Below are positions 1 through 5,897 of a DNA stretch of 6,783 nt, piece by piece. The notes beneath the pieces are model-generated. The model did no database searches. It saw only the letters and a program-made list of their open reading frames with translations, and was not told the origin of the DNA. Source of the stretch: an uncultured Roseiflexaceae bacterium. Lineage in GTDB: Bacteria > Chloroflexota > Chloroflexia > Chloroflexales > Roseiflexaceae. A program made the position numbers and the translations under genes. Position 1 is the stretch's first letter. The number at the start of each line of letters is the position of its first letter. The stretch lies in NCBI GenBank assembly GCA_937974195.1, contig CALJIC010000184.1:1-6783 (forward strand), written 5' to 3'.

Positions 1-81
1 TACGAGCTGTCGAAGCTGCTGTGCCGGAACAAGGTCGCTGCGGTCTCGATGAGCGAGGCCCTGAAGGCGGGGACGGAATAG
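1..81 (+). CDS. 3' end of an unrecognised protein-coding gene (partial)
   Basis: Reading from base 1 in frame 1 gives 26 codons and then TAG at 79-81. The peptide begins YELSKLLCRNKV and ends SEALKAGTE. Nearly every codon ends in G or C, as in the confident genes of this window, which supports real coding sequence. The start lies outside the window. The fragment is too short to name a family or function. A set of inverted repeats begins about 10 bases after the stop, consistent with this being the end of a transcription unit. Confidence 0.6.
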   Translation, partial: YELSKLLCRNKVAAVSMSEALKAGTE

Positions 82-91
82 AGCAAGCTCA

Positions 92-129
92 GGTGGATCT
101 GGATAGAAGCTCTTCCTTTCACATCCACC
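92..129 (+). terminator. Candidate stem-loop terminator after the partial gene
   Basis: GGTGGAT (92-98) and ATCCACC (123-129) are perfect 7-bp inverted arms. Inside the loop, GAAG (106-109) and CTTC (112-115) can form a second short stem. The structure starts 10 bases after the TAG stop at 79-81, where a terminator would be expected. There is no T tract after it, so it is not a canonical intrinsic terminator. The call rests on symmetry and position only. Confidence 0.35.
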
Positions 130-130
130 A

Positions 131-183
131 CCGCGGCCTGCGCCTCAATTGGCCGCGGCAGCCTCAGGGAGCCCGCCGCGGCC
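131..183. repeat. Three-arm GC-rich inverted repeat with alternative pairings
   Basis: CCGCGGCC occurs at 131-138 and again at 176-183, and its exact complement GGCCGCGG lies between them at 151-158. The middle arm can therefore form a perfect 8-bp stem with the left copy (12-base loop) or with the right copy (17-base loop), but not both at once. The core CCGCGG is itself palindromic. It directly follows the 92-129 stem-loop. It may be part of a termination region or simply low-complexity GC-rich sequence. Confidence 0.5.
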
Positions 184-686
184 GTTGGTCACTGGTTCAC
201 AGCAACATCCTCACTCTCCTCATGGGTGTCGCGCTAACGCAACTCCCGAAGTACGCCGCTGGGCACAGGTCGAAAACCATGCCGAGTCAGGTTGCCGGCA
301 GCGGGCGTGGGGCGGGGAACGCATCGCCCGTACCTGCGTGCCTGGCATGCAGCGATGGCACTCTCGGTGCTGGCAGCTGTCGGCTTTAGAGATGTCCAAC
401 AGGGCGCTGGTCCCTTTGGCGGGGAGCGCGAGGGGAGAAGCTCGCTCGCATGCCTGCCCACCACGCAACAAGGGCCAGCTTCGGGGACAGTAGCGCCCCG
501 CTCGCAAATAAGAAGGTCGCGTGCTTGACCAGAGCCGTCTGGAGATCCTGGCATCCGAAGTCGATCGGCACGAGGCGCACCGCAGCGGGCATCTGCATGT
601 TGGGAGCGACGCCCGCGAGGCGCCGATGGCCGCGACGAACTTGACGGATAGAACCCGCCTAAGAGCTCGCACTCAAATGCGGCGAC
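184..686. other. About 500 bases with no convincing gene
   Basis: Several open frames cross this stretch on both strands. None has the third-position G/C bias of the real genes, a good ribosome site, or a product I recognise, and they overlap one another. I see no tRNA, rRNA fragment, terminal inverted repeats or transposase motif. It could be decayed coding sequence or an untranslated spacer. The only clear signals nearby are the repeats before it and the promoter that ends it. Confidence 0.5.
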
Positions 687-714
687 TTGACTTTCCAATC
701 AGACGCACTATAAT
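687..714 (+). promoter_or_regulatory. Near-consensus sigma-70-type promoter of the exporter operon
   Basis: A -35 element TTGACT (687-692) and a perfect -10 element TATAAT (709-714) are separated by 16 bases. This predicts a transcription start near 721, about 57 bases before the chosen tetR start codon. It stands out as AT-rich in a GC-rich window. The operator at 731-755 lies just downstream of the predicted start, so a bound repressor could block early transcription. An extra half-site-like ATGACTAA begins at 716, right after the -10. Confidence 0.85.
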
Positions 715-730
715 CATGACTAACATCTTG

Positions 731-755
731 ATGACCAAATATGTATTTTGGTCAT
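731..755. promoter_or_regulatory. Palindromic operator, probable TetR-family binding site
   Basis: Two perfect 9-bp arms, ATGACCAAA (731-739) and TTTGGTCAT (747-755), flank a 7-base centre. This size and two-fold symmetry suit a TetR-family dimer. The site sits between the predicted transcription start and the GTG start of the adjacent tetR gene, the classic position for self-repression. It also overlaps the TTG at 748, which argues against that codon being the true start. Binding by this regulator is inferred from adjacency. Confidence 0.85.
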
Positions 756-767
756 CCAGTTCTACCC

Positions 768-780
768 AGGACGAGCAGTG
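768..780 (+). promoter_or_regulatory. Ribosome binding site deciding the GTG start of tetR
   Basis: AGGA (768-771) lies 6 bases before GTG at 778-780, a normal Shine-Dalgarno spacing. The longer in-frame alternative, TTG at 748, is inside the right half of the operator palindrome and has no purine-rich sequence ahead of it. The GTG start is therefore preferred. Confidence 0.7.
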
Positions 781-1509
781 GCACATCAGCAGCAGGAGAC
801 GCGCCTCAGCCCGCATGAGCGCCTGGAGCGCGCGCACCGCATCCTCGACGCGGCCGCCGCCCTGGTGCTGCGCTGGGGCTATAACAAGACCACCATCGAC
901 GACATCGCCCGCGAGGCCCGTGTCGGCAAGGGCACGATCTACCTGCACTGGAAGACCCGCGAGGCGCTGTTCCAGACGCTGCTCCGGCGCGAACAGCTTA
1001 CGCTCGCCCAAGATTTCCAGCAGCGTATTGCCGCCGACCCCGAAGGCGCGCGCCTCGGCAACCTGATCAAGCACACGACGCTTGCGATGCTGCAGCGCCC
1101 GCTGCTGAAAGCCGTCGTGCTGCGAGATGCCAGCGTACTCGGCAAGCTGGTGGAGCAGGAGCAGAGCACCGCCGTCTTCGGCACGAAGCTCGACGGGTTT
1201 CACCACTACCTCGCCTTCCTGCGCGAGCGCAACCTTGTGCGCAGCGACCTCGATGAGCGGACGCTGGTCCACATCCTGGCCGCCGTGACGATGGGCTTCT
1301 TCGTCGTGCAGCCCACCCTGCCGGCAGAGCTCGCCTGCAGCGACGAGGAGCTCGGCGAACGAATTGCCCTCACCGTACGCGGCGCCCTGGAGCCGGCGCG
1401 CGCCATCTCGGCCGAGGAGCTGGCGGAGGCGTCGCGAGCCTTCCTCGACTACACGAGCCAGGTCGCGGCCGCGCTCCAGACGCAGCTGCAGCAGGAGCTT
1501 GGCGCCTGA
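778..1509 (+). CDS. TetR-family transcriptional repressor of the downstream ABC exporter
   Basis: This 243-residue protein has the usual TetR/AcrR layout: an N-terminal DNA-binding domain (about residues 16-65) and a helical C-terminal ligand and dimerisation domain. The helix-turn-helix is clear: TTIDDIAREARVGKGTIYLHW at residues 38-58 contains the family's typical GKGTIYLHW recognition-helix region, followed by KTREALF. The rest is alpha-helical in character and does not identify a ligand. At 243 residues it is slightly longer than many TetR proteins because of a charged C-terminal tail. It is the first gene of the operon, downstream of the 687-714 promoter and 731-755 operator, and its stop is 23 bases before the ATPase gene. 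Self-repression relieved by an exported compound is inferred from this arrangement. A TTG at 748 would add 10 residues but overlaps the operator. Confidence 0.93.
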   Translation: MAHQQQETRLSPHERLERAHRILDAAAALVLRWGYNKTTIDDIAREARVGKGTIYLHWKTREALFQTLLRREQLTLAQDFQQRIAADPEGARLGNLIKHTTLAMLQRPLLKAVVLRDASVLGKLVEQEQSTAVFGTKLDGFHHYLAFLRERNLVRSDLDERTLVHILAAVTMGFFVVQPTLPAELACSDEELGERIALTVRGALEPARAISAEELAEASRAFLDYTSQVAAALQTQLQQELGA

Positions 1510-1532
1510 CACACCAGGCGAGGAGAACAGCA

Positions 1533-2453
1533 ATGAGCATCGCTATCGCCGTGTCCGGCCTGGTAAAGCGTTTCGGACGCACCCGCGCCCTCGACGGGCT
1601 CGAGCTGACCGTGCACTCGGGCGAGGTCCATGGCTTCGTCGGCCCCAATGGCGCCGGCAAGACCACCACCCTGCGCATCCTGCTCGGCCTGCTGCGCGCC
1701 GACGCCGGCCAGGTACGGCTGCTCGGCGGCGACCCTTGGCATGACGCGGTCGCGCTCCACCGCCGGCTGGCCTACGTCCCCGGCGACGTCACGCTCTGGC
1801 CCTCGCTCACCGGCGGTGAGATCATCGACCTGCTCGGCCGGCTGCAGGGCGGGCTCGACCCACGCCGCCGCGCCGCGCTGCTTGAGCGCTTCGACCTCGA
1901 CCCGCGCAAGCGGGCGCGCAGCTACTCCAAGGGCAACCGCCAGAAGGTCGCCCTCATCGCGGCACTGGCCTCCGAGGCCGAGCTGCTCATCCTCGATGAG
2001 CCGACCTCCGGCCTCGATCCGCTGATGGAGGCCGAGTTCCAGGCCTGCATCCGCGAGGAGCAGGCCCGCGGCCGCACCGTGCTGCTCTCCAGCCATATCC
2101 TGGCTGAGGTGGAGGCGCTCTGCGACCGGGTGAGCATCATCAGGGCGGGGCGCACGGTGGTGAGCGGGACGATCGCCGAGCTGCGCCGGCGCACCCACAC
2201 GACGATCAGCGCCGAGCTCGTGGCTCCGCCACCCGGGCTCGCGGCCACGCCAGGGGTGCGCGACCTCACGGTTGACGGCACGAGCGTGCGCTTCACGGTT
2301 GACGGCGAGGGGCTGGAGCAGGCGCTGCGGCTGCTCGCGAGCGCCGGCGTGCGCAGCCTGACCAGCCAGCCGCCCACTCTGGAGCAGCTGTTCCTGCACC
2401 ACTACACCGGCGGCGCGCACGAGCAGGAGGTCGCCCATCATGAAGCCGTCTGA
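1533..2453 (+). CDS. ABC transporter ATP-binding subunit (multidrug/antibiotic-export type)
   Basis: This 306-residue cytoplasmic ATPase should power the permease encoded next. Visible motifs are Walker A GPNGAGKTT (residues 37-45), Walker B LLILDE (151-156) with the D-loop SGLDP, and the switch histidine in SSH (186-188). The signature is YSKGNRQKV (131-139) instead of LSGGQ. The Q-loop region reads AYVPGD (80-85), without the usual glutamine. Both variants occur, to my knowledge, in the DrrA/CcmA-like export ATPases. Residues from about 215 on form the accessory C-terminal domain found in drug-export ATPases. The start is well supported: AGGAG (1521-1525) lies 7 bases before the ATG. The 3' end overlaps the permease gene by 14 bases, indicating translational coupling and matched production. 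One ATPase gene means the nucleotide-binding dimer is probably a homodimer. The substrate is not visible from sequence. Confidence 0.95.
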   Translation: MSIAIAVSGLVKRFGRTRALDGLELTVHSGEVHGFVGPNGAGKTTTLRILLGLLRADAGQVRLLGGDPWHDAVALHRRLAYVPGDVTLWPSLTGGEIIDLLGRLQGGLDPRRRAALLERFDLDPRKRARSYSKGNRQKVALIAALASEAELLILDEPTSGLDPLMEAEFQACIREEQARGRTVLLSSHILAEVEALCDRVSIIRAGRTVVSGTIAELRRRTHTTISAELVAPPPGLAATPGVRDLTVDGTSVRFTVDGEGLEQALRLLASAGVRSLTSQPPTLEQLFLHHYTGGAHEQEVAHHEAV

Positions 2454-4038
2454 TCTTGCCGGCACGACCACCCTGCTCCGCCTCACGCTGCGGCGCGACC
2501 GCTGGCTACTGCCGCTGTGGGTGCTTCTGCCGGCGCTGCTCATCTGGGGGCAGCTGAGCTTCCTGGCGGCGCTGCCCGACTGGCAGGGCTTTCTGCGCGA
2601 GCTGACCACCAACCCGCTCACGAGTGCCTGGCTCGGGCCGGTGGTGCCGCTAAGCGTGGCTGGGGCGGTGCTCTGGCGCGGCGCCATCCAGGGCGCGATC
2701 GTGCTGATGCTCGGCGCGCTGCTGACGGTCGTCCGCCACACCCGCGCCGAGGAAGAAGCCGGCCGCAGCGAGCTGATCCGCGGGCGAGCGGTGGGCCGCC
2801 TCGCGCAGCTGAACGCGGCGCTGGCGCTCGCTCTGGCGGCGAGCCTGGCGGCCGGGCTGCTCGTCAGCGCCGTGTCGGTCGGCGGCGGGCTGCCGGCAGA
2901 GGGGGCCGTGGTGCTGGGGCTGACACTCGCTGTCGCCGGGTGGCTGATGGCGGGCTTGGGAGCCCTGGGCGCACAGCTGCTGGGCAGCGCGCGCGCCGCT
3001 CGCGGGGCCGGCCTGGCGCTGGTGGCGGCGTCGCTGGTGACGATGGTGCTGAACCACGCGGGCGGCGGGTACACCGGCTGGGCCTGGCTCTCGCCGCTCA
3101 GCTGGTATCGGGTCACCCGCCCCTTCGCCGGCGATGATGGCAGGGCGATGCTCGTCCTGGCCGCCCTCAGCGCGGCGCCTATCGGCGTGGCCTATGTGGT
3201 AGCGGCGCGGCGCGACCTGGGCGGAGGGCTCTGGCAGGAACGCCCGGGGCCGGCGACGGCGGCGCCGGGGCTCCGCAGCCCGCTCGCCCTGGCCTGGCGC
3301 CTGCAGCGCGGCCTGACCATCGGCTGGGCCATCGCGCTGGGCCTGGTCAGCGCGGCAGCCGGCGCGATTGTGCCGAGCGTCTCGTCTGATATCGGCACGA
3401 TGCTGTCCACGCTCTGGCCGGAGCGCTGGGTGCGCTTCGTCGAGGCCGTGGGCAGCCAGGAGGCCTTTCTGGCGGTCTCGCTCTACATCCTGCTCATCCT
3501 GGTGAGCGGCTACGGCATCAGCGCCGTGCTGCGCCTGCGCGATGAGGAGCAGGCGCAGCGCGCCGAGCTGCTGCTGGCCCGGCCGGTCAGCCGGAGCCAG
3601 TGGATGGCTAGTCACGTGCTGATCGGCGCCGCGGGAGCCGCCGGCATATTGCTCGCGGTCGGGCTGGGCGCCGGGCTCGGCTGGGGCCTCGCTGTGGGCG
3701 ATCTCGGCGCCACACTGCCCCTGGCACTCGGGCTGAGCGTGGCGAAGATTCCTGTCGCCTGGGTGCTGGTCGGGGCTGCGGCGTTGGCGTATGGGCTCCT
3801 GCCGCGCTGGGCAGCGGCGGCGAGCTGGGGCGTGCTGGGGGCGCTGGTGCTGCTCGAGCTGCTCTGGGAGGCGCAGCTGGTAAGCTGGTCGATGCTGCTC
3901 GCGAGCCCCTTCGCCTACGCCCACTACACGATCCCGCCCAGGGAGCTGGCCATCTCGCCGCTGCTCGGGCTGGTTGCGCTCGCGGGGATGCTGGCCGCGA
4001 TCGGCGGGCTCGGCTTCCGGCGCCGCGACCTCAGCTGA
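2440..4038 (+). CDS. ABC-2-type permease with two homologous halves (putative drug/polyketide exporter)
   Basis: This 532-residue, very hydrophobic protein should form the membrane channel of the exporter. Hydrophobic segments lie near residues 22-43, 84-98, 125-147, 155-181, 190-205, 235-255, 293-312, 341-364, 392-418, 423-453, 460-476 and 503-525, so about 12 helices. The two halves look alike. RAEEEAGRSELIRGRAVGR (102-120) in the first matches RDEEQAQRAELLLARPVSR (367-385) in the second, about 265 residues apart, each just after a membrane segment. One chain may thus replace two half-size ABC-2 permeases. The length and layout resemble the family annotated as putative exporters of polyketide antibiotics (COG3559), from memory. 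AGGAGG (2425-2430) lies 9 bases before ATG, inside the end of the ATPase gene. It is the last gene of the operon. Confidence 0.93.
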   Translation: MKPSDLAGTTTLLRLTLRRDRWLLPLWVLLPALLIWGQLSFLAALPDWQGFLRELTTNPLTSAWLGPVVPLSVAGAVLWRGAIQGAIVLMLGALLTVVRHTRAEEEAGRSELIRGRAVGRLAQLNAALALALAASLAAGLLVSAVSVGGGLPAEGAVVLGLTLAVAGWLMAGLGALGAQLLGSARAARGAGLALVAASLVTMVLNHAGGGYTGWAWLSPLSWYRVTRPFAGDDGRAMLVLAALSAAPIGVAYVVAARRDLGGGLWQERPGPATAAPGLRSPLALAWRLQRGLTIGWAIALGLVSAAAGAIVPSVSSDIGTMLSTLWPERWVRFVEAVGSQEAFLAVSLYILLILVSGYGISAVLRLRDEEQAQRAELLLARPVSRSQWMASHVLIGAAGAAGILLAVGLGAGLGWGLAVGDLGATLPLALGLSVAKIPVAWVLVGAAALAYGLLPRWAAAASWGVLGALVLLELLWEAQLVSWSMLLASPFAYAHYTIPPRELAISPLLGLVALAGMLAAIGGLGFRRRDLS

Positions 4039-4179
4039 ACAACAGTCGCCCTCAAACAGCGTAGCGCGCTGCGTGCTCGACCGGCTGCGGCATGGGCTCT
4101 CGGCGGGCATGCGCTTGAGGAGTCTGCGCCCATTCCTCCGCGCGCCCACCAGCCCGGCAGCACCCTGAAAGGAGTCTTG

Positions 4180-4236
4180 GTGAGTGACCGCCTGACGCGG
4201 CTGCCGCCTGGGCTGGAGCGCTCCTGCGTGATTTGA
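4180..4236 (+). CDS. Possible 18-codon ORF or truncated gene start behind a strong Shine-Dalgarno
   Basis: AAAGGAG (4168-4174) is one of the best ribosome binding sequences in the window and lies 5 bases before GTG at 4180. The reading frame encodes VSDRLTRLPPGLERSCVI and stops at TGA 4234-4236. The N-terminus looks like a normal cytoplasmic protein start. Either this is a leader or small protein, or it is the front of a longer gene cut short by mutation. I could not find a convincing continuation in another frame. Function unknown. Confidence 0.25.
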   Translation: MSDRLTRLPPGLERSCVI

Positions 4237-4522
4237 GCGCCCTGATGCCCTGGCTTGCTTCGCTGGCGACCACAGAGCACCTGCGAGCCTACGCCGCTGC
4301 CATCCGTGACACAGCCCGCTGCTGGCCGTAGAACCCAGGCTCAGGGACATCACGCTGCGATCATCACCGGCTCAGACGCATGTACAGCTGCGGCTCGGCT
4401 CTCATTCTTTGGCACGGGCCATGCGCTCTGTCAGGTCGAACGGGGGAACCTGGAATAAGCGCTTCCACCACACCACGACGTGCGAGCGGCAGCCTCGGCA
4501 GCGATCGGTGCCTGGGTCAGCG

Positions 4523-4531
4523 TGTTACACT
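4523..4531 (+). promoter_or_regulatory. Weak candidate extended -10 promoter element for dinB
   Basis: TG followed by one base and TACACT (4523-4531) resembles an extended -10 element, about 29 bases before the dinB ATG. No good -35 hexamer is found 16-18 bases upstream. I see no recognisable LexA box near it, so damage-inducible control is not supported by the sequence. Confidence 0.25.
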
Positions 4532-4559
4532 TTCCGCAGGCGAGACTCCCGAGGACGAG

Positions 4560-5765
4560 ATGGACACAGCGCACCGCACCATCATCCATCTGGACCTGGA
4601 TGCGTTCTTCTGCGCGGTTGAGGAGCAGCGCGACCCCTCCCTGCGCGGTCGCCCCTTTGCGGTCGGCGGCCGGCCGGAGCGCCGCGGGGTGGTGTCGTCG
4701 GCCTCCTACGCGGCGCGCCGGTTTGGGGTGCGCTCGGCAATGCCGATGGCTCAGGCGCTGCGGCTCTGCCCCGAGCTGATCATCGTGCCGCCGAACTTCC
4801 CCGCCTACCGTGCGGCGTCCCAGCAGGTGATGGCCCACCTCCGCGCGCTCACCCCGCTCGTCGAGCAGCTCTCGATCGACGAGGCGTTCCTCGATGTCAC
4901 TGCGCTCCACCAGCCGGGCGAACGGCTCGCTGCCGAGCTCCAGCGCACCATCCGCGACGAGCTCGGGCTGTCGTGCTCGCTGGGGGTGGCGACGAACAAG
5001 CTGGTCGCCAAGATCGCCACCGATGTCGGCAAGAGCCTGGTGCGCAGCGGCGCGATGCCGCAGGCGATCTGTGTCGTTCCTCCTGGCGAGGAGGCCGCGT
5101 TTCTGGCACCACTCCCGACGACAGCGCTGTGGGGTGTCGGTCCGAAGACTGCCGAGAAGCTCGCCAGCCTGGGCATTCACACCATCGGCGCGATTGCCGC
5201 CTGGCCGGCTGAGGATCTGGAGCGCCGCCTGGGGCAGCACGGGAAGGACCTGGCGCGCAGGGCACGGGGGATCGATGACCGTCCGATTGTCACCGAGCAC
5301 GCCGCCAAGTCGATCTCGCAGGAGACGACCTTCGCCCGTGACGTGACCGACCAGGCGCGGCTGGAGCGGACGCTGCGCGAGCAGGCGGGCAAGCTGGCGC
5401 AGAAGCTGCGACGCAAGGACGTGCTGGCAGCGACGGTGAAGCTGAAGATCCGCTGGCCGGACTTCACGACACCGACGCGGCAGCTGACGCTGGCGCAGCC
5501 AACCGACGAGCCAGAGGTGATCGCCGATGCGGCGCTGCGGCTGTTTCGCCAGGTCTGGCCACGCGGGCAGGCGGTGCGACTGATTGGGGTCGGCGTGAGC
5601 GGGCTGCGCTCAGTGCCTCGCCAGCTGAGCCTGTGGGATGCCCCTGCTGCGCCAACGCCGGTGGAGGCGGCGCGACAGCAGCGGATGCAGGCGGCGCTGG
5701 CTGCCATCCAGGAGCGCTTCGGCATCGGGGTGGTGCGGCGCGCGAGCGAGCTTGAGGAGCCATGA
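4560..5765 (+). CDS. dinB: DNA polymerase IV, Y-family translesion polymerase
   Basis: This 401-residue protein copies past damaged template bases at low fidelity, without a proofreading domain. The metal-binding residues are visible: D12 in HLDLDAFF (10-17), and D107 and E108 in LSIDEAFLDV (104-113). F17 occupies the steric-gate position that excludes ribonucleotides. SYAARRFGVRSAMPM (49-63) and GVATNKLVAKIA (142-153) are typical finger and palm motifs. A helix-hairpin-helix region WGVGPKTAEKLASLGI lies at 191-206, and the little-finger domain follows from about 240. QLSLW (355-359) matches the sliding-clamp binding motif, here followed by 42 more residues. The ATG at 4560 is preferred because homologues begin a few residues before the first motif. 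GAGG (4551-4554) lies 5 bases upstream. The frame is open back to 4380 but that part is unlike the family. No partner gene is evident in an operon. Confidence 0.96.
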   Translation: MDTAHRTIIHLDLDAFFCAVEEQRDPSLRGRPFAVGGRPERRGVVSSASYAARRFGVRSAMPMAQALRLCPELIIVPPNFPAYRAASQQVMAHLRALTPLVEQLSIDEAFLDVTALHQPGERLAAELQRTIRDELGLSCSLGVATNKLVAKIATDVGKSLVRSGAMPQAICVVPPGEEAAFLAPLPTTALWGVGPKTAEKLASLGIHTIGAIAAWPAEDLERRLGQHGKDLARRARGIDDRPIVTEHAAKSISQETTFARDVTDQARLERTLREQAGKLAQKLRRKDVLAATVKLKIRWPDFTTPTRQLTLAQPTDEPEVIADAALRLFRQVWPRGQAVRLIGVGVSGLRSVPRQLSLWDAPAAPTPVEAARQQRMQAALAAIQERFGIGVVRRASELEEP

Positions 5766-5845
5766 GAGTGGTGGTCTGCATCCCATGCCCAGAGAGCGCT
5801 CGCCCGCCAACTCGGCCAGCGTCAGAGTGGAAATCGGTCGGATAA
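5762..5845 (+). CDS. Possible 27-codon ORF overlapping the dinB stop
   Basis: An ATG at 5762 overlaps the dinB TGA in an ATGA arrangement, which often marks translational coupling. The product starts MRVVVCIPCPES and ends at TAA 5843-5845. Rare codon use and a run of proline and arginine after residue 12 make it look non-native. It may be the remnant of a coupled downstream gene or a chance frame. I do not recognise it. Confidence 0.15.
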   Translation: MRVVVCIPCPESARPPTRPASEWKSVG

Positions 5846-5848
5846 GGA

Positions 5849-5878
5849 GGTCGGCTGCACGCGGGTGTTCGGCCGACC
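5849..5878. terminator. Candidate hairpin between convergent dinB and the toxin gene
   Basis: GGTCGGC (5849-5855) and GCCGACC (5872-5878) are perfect 7-bp inverted arms with a 16-base loop. The hairpin lies between the dinB stop (5765) and the stop of the minus-strand toxin gene (5898-5900), so it could end transcription from both sides. Neither strand has a T tract after it. The call is based on symmetry and location. Confidence 0.4.
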
Positions 5879-5897
5879 GAGGGGAAGACCGCGGCGC

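Larger units (their letters stand above)
4039..4559. other. Intergenic region of about 520 bases between the exporter operon and dinB
   Basis: No frame here gives a recognisable protein. The in-frame extension of dinB upstream to 4380 has no family resemblance and poor codon bias. Small features are a weak inverted repeat CAGCG/CGCTG (4057-4061 and 4067-4071) after the permease stop, a strong ribosome site with a very short ORF (4168-4236), and a possible extended -10 element before dinB. The stretch may contain a degraded gene, but I could not identify one. No insertion-sequence ends were found. Confidence 0.5.

Noticed and set aside
21..672. Several overlapping 60-180 residue frames on both strands at the left end
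   Set aside because: They conflict with each other, lack ribosome sites and codon bias, and give no recognisable protein.
748..777. TTG at 748 as the start of the TetR-family gene (10 extra residues)
   Set aside because: It lies inside the operator palindrome and has no Shine-Dalgarno sequence; GTG at 778 has AGGA at a 6-base spacing.
4237..4332. Frame reading MPWLASLATTEHLRAYAAAI as a transposase remnant
   Set aside because: The resemblance to transposase C-termini is too loose, and there are no terminal repeats or catalytic motifs nearby.
1449..4353. Very long minus-strand open frames opposite the ATPase and permease genes
   Set aside because: They are by-products of GC-rich codon bias; their products are rich in Arg, Pro, Ala and Gln with no domain, while the plus strand encodes clear ABC proteins.
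4437..4449. Possible LexA box upstream of dinB (CGAAC and GGAAC close together)
   Set aside because: The two halves are direct, not inverted as in CGAAC-N4-GTTCG, so it is not a LexA site of that type.
4380..4559. 60-residue N-terminal extension of DinB starting at 4380
   Set aside because: The extension has no family resemblance, poor codon bias and no ribosome site; the ATG at 4560 gives the normal N-terminus.
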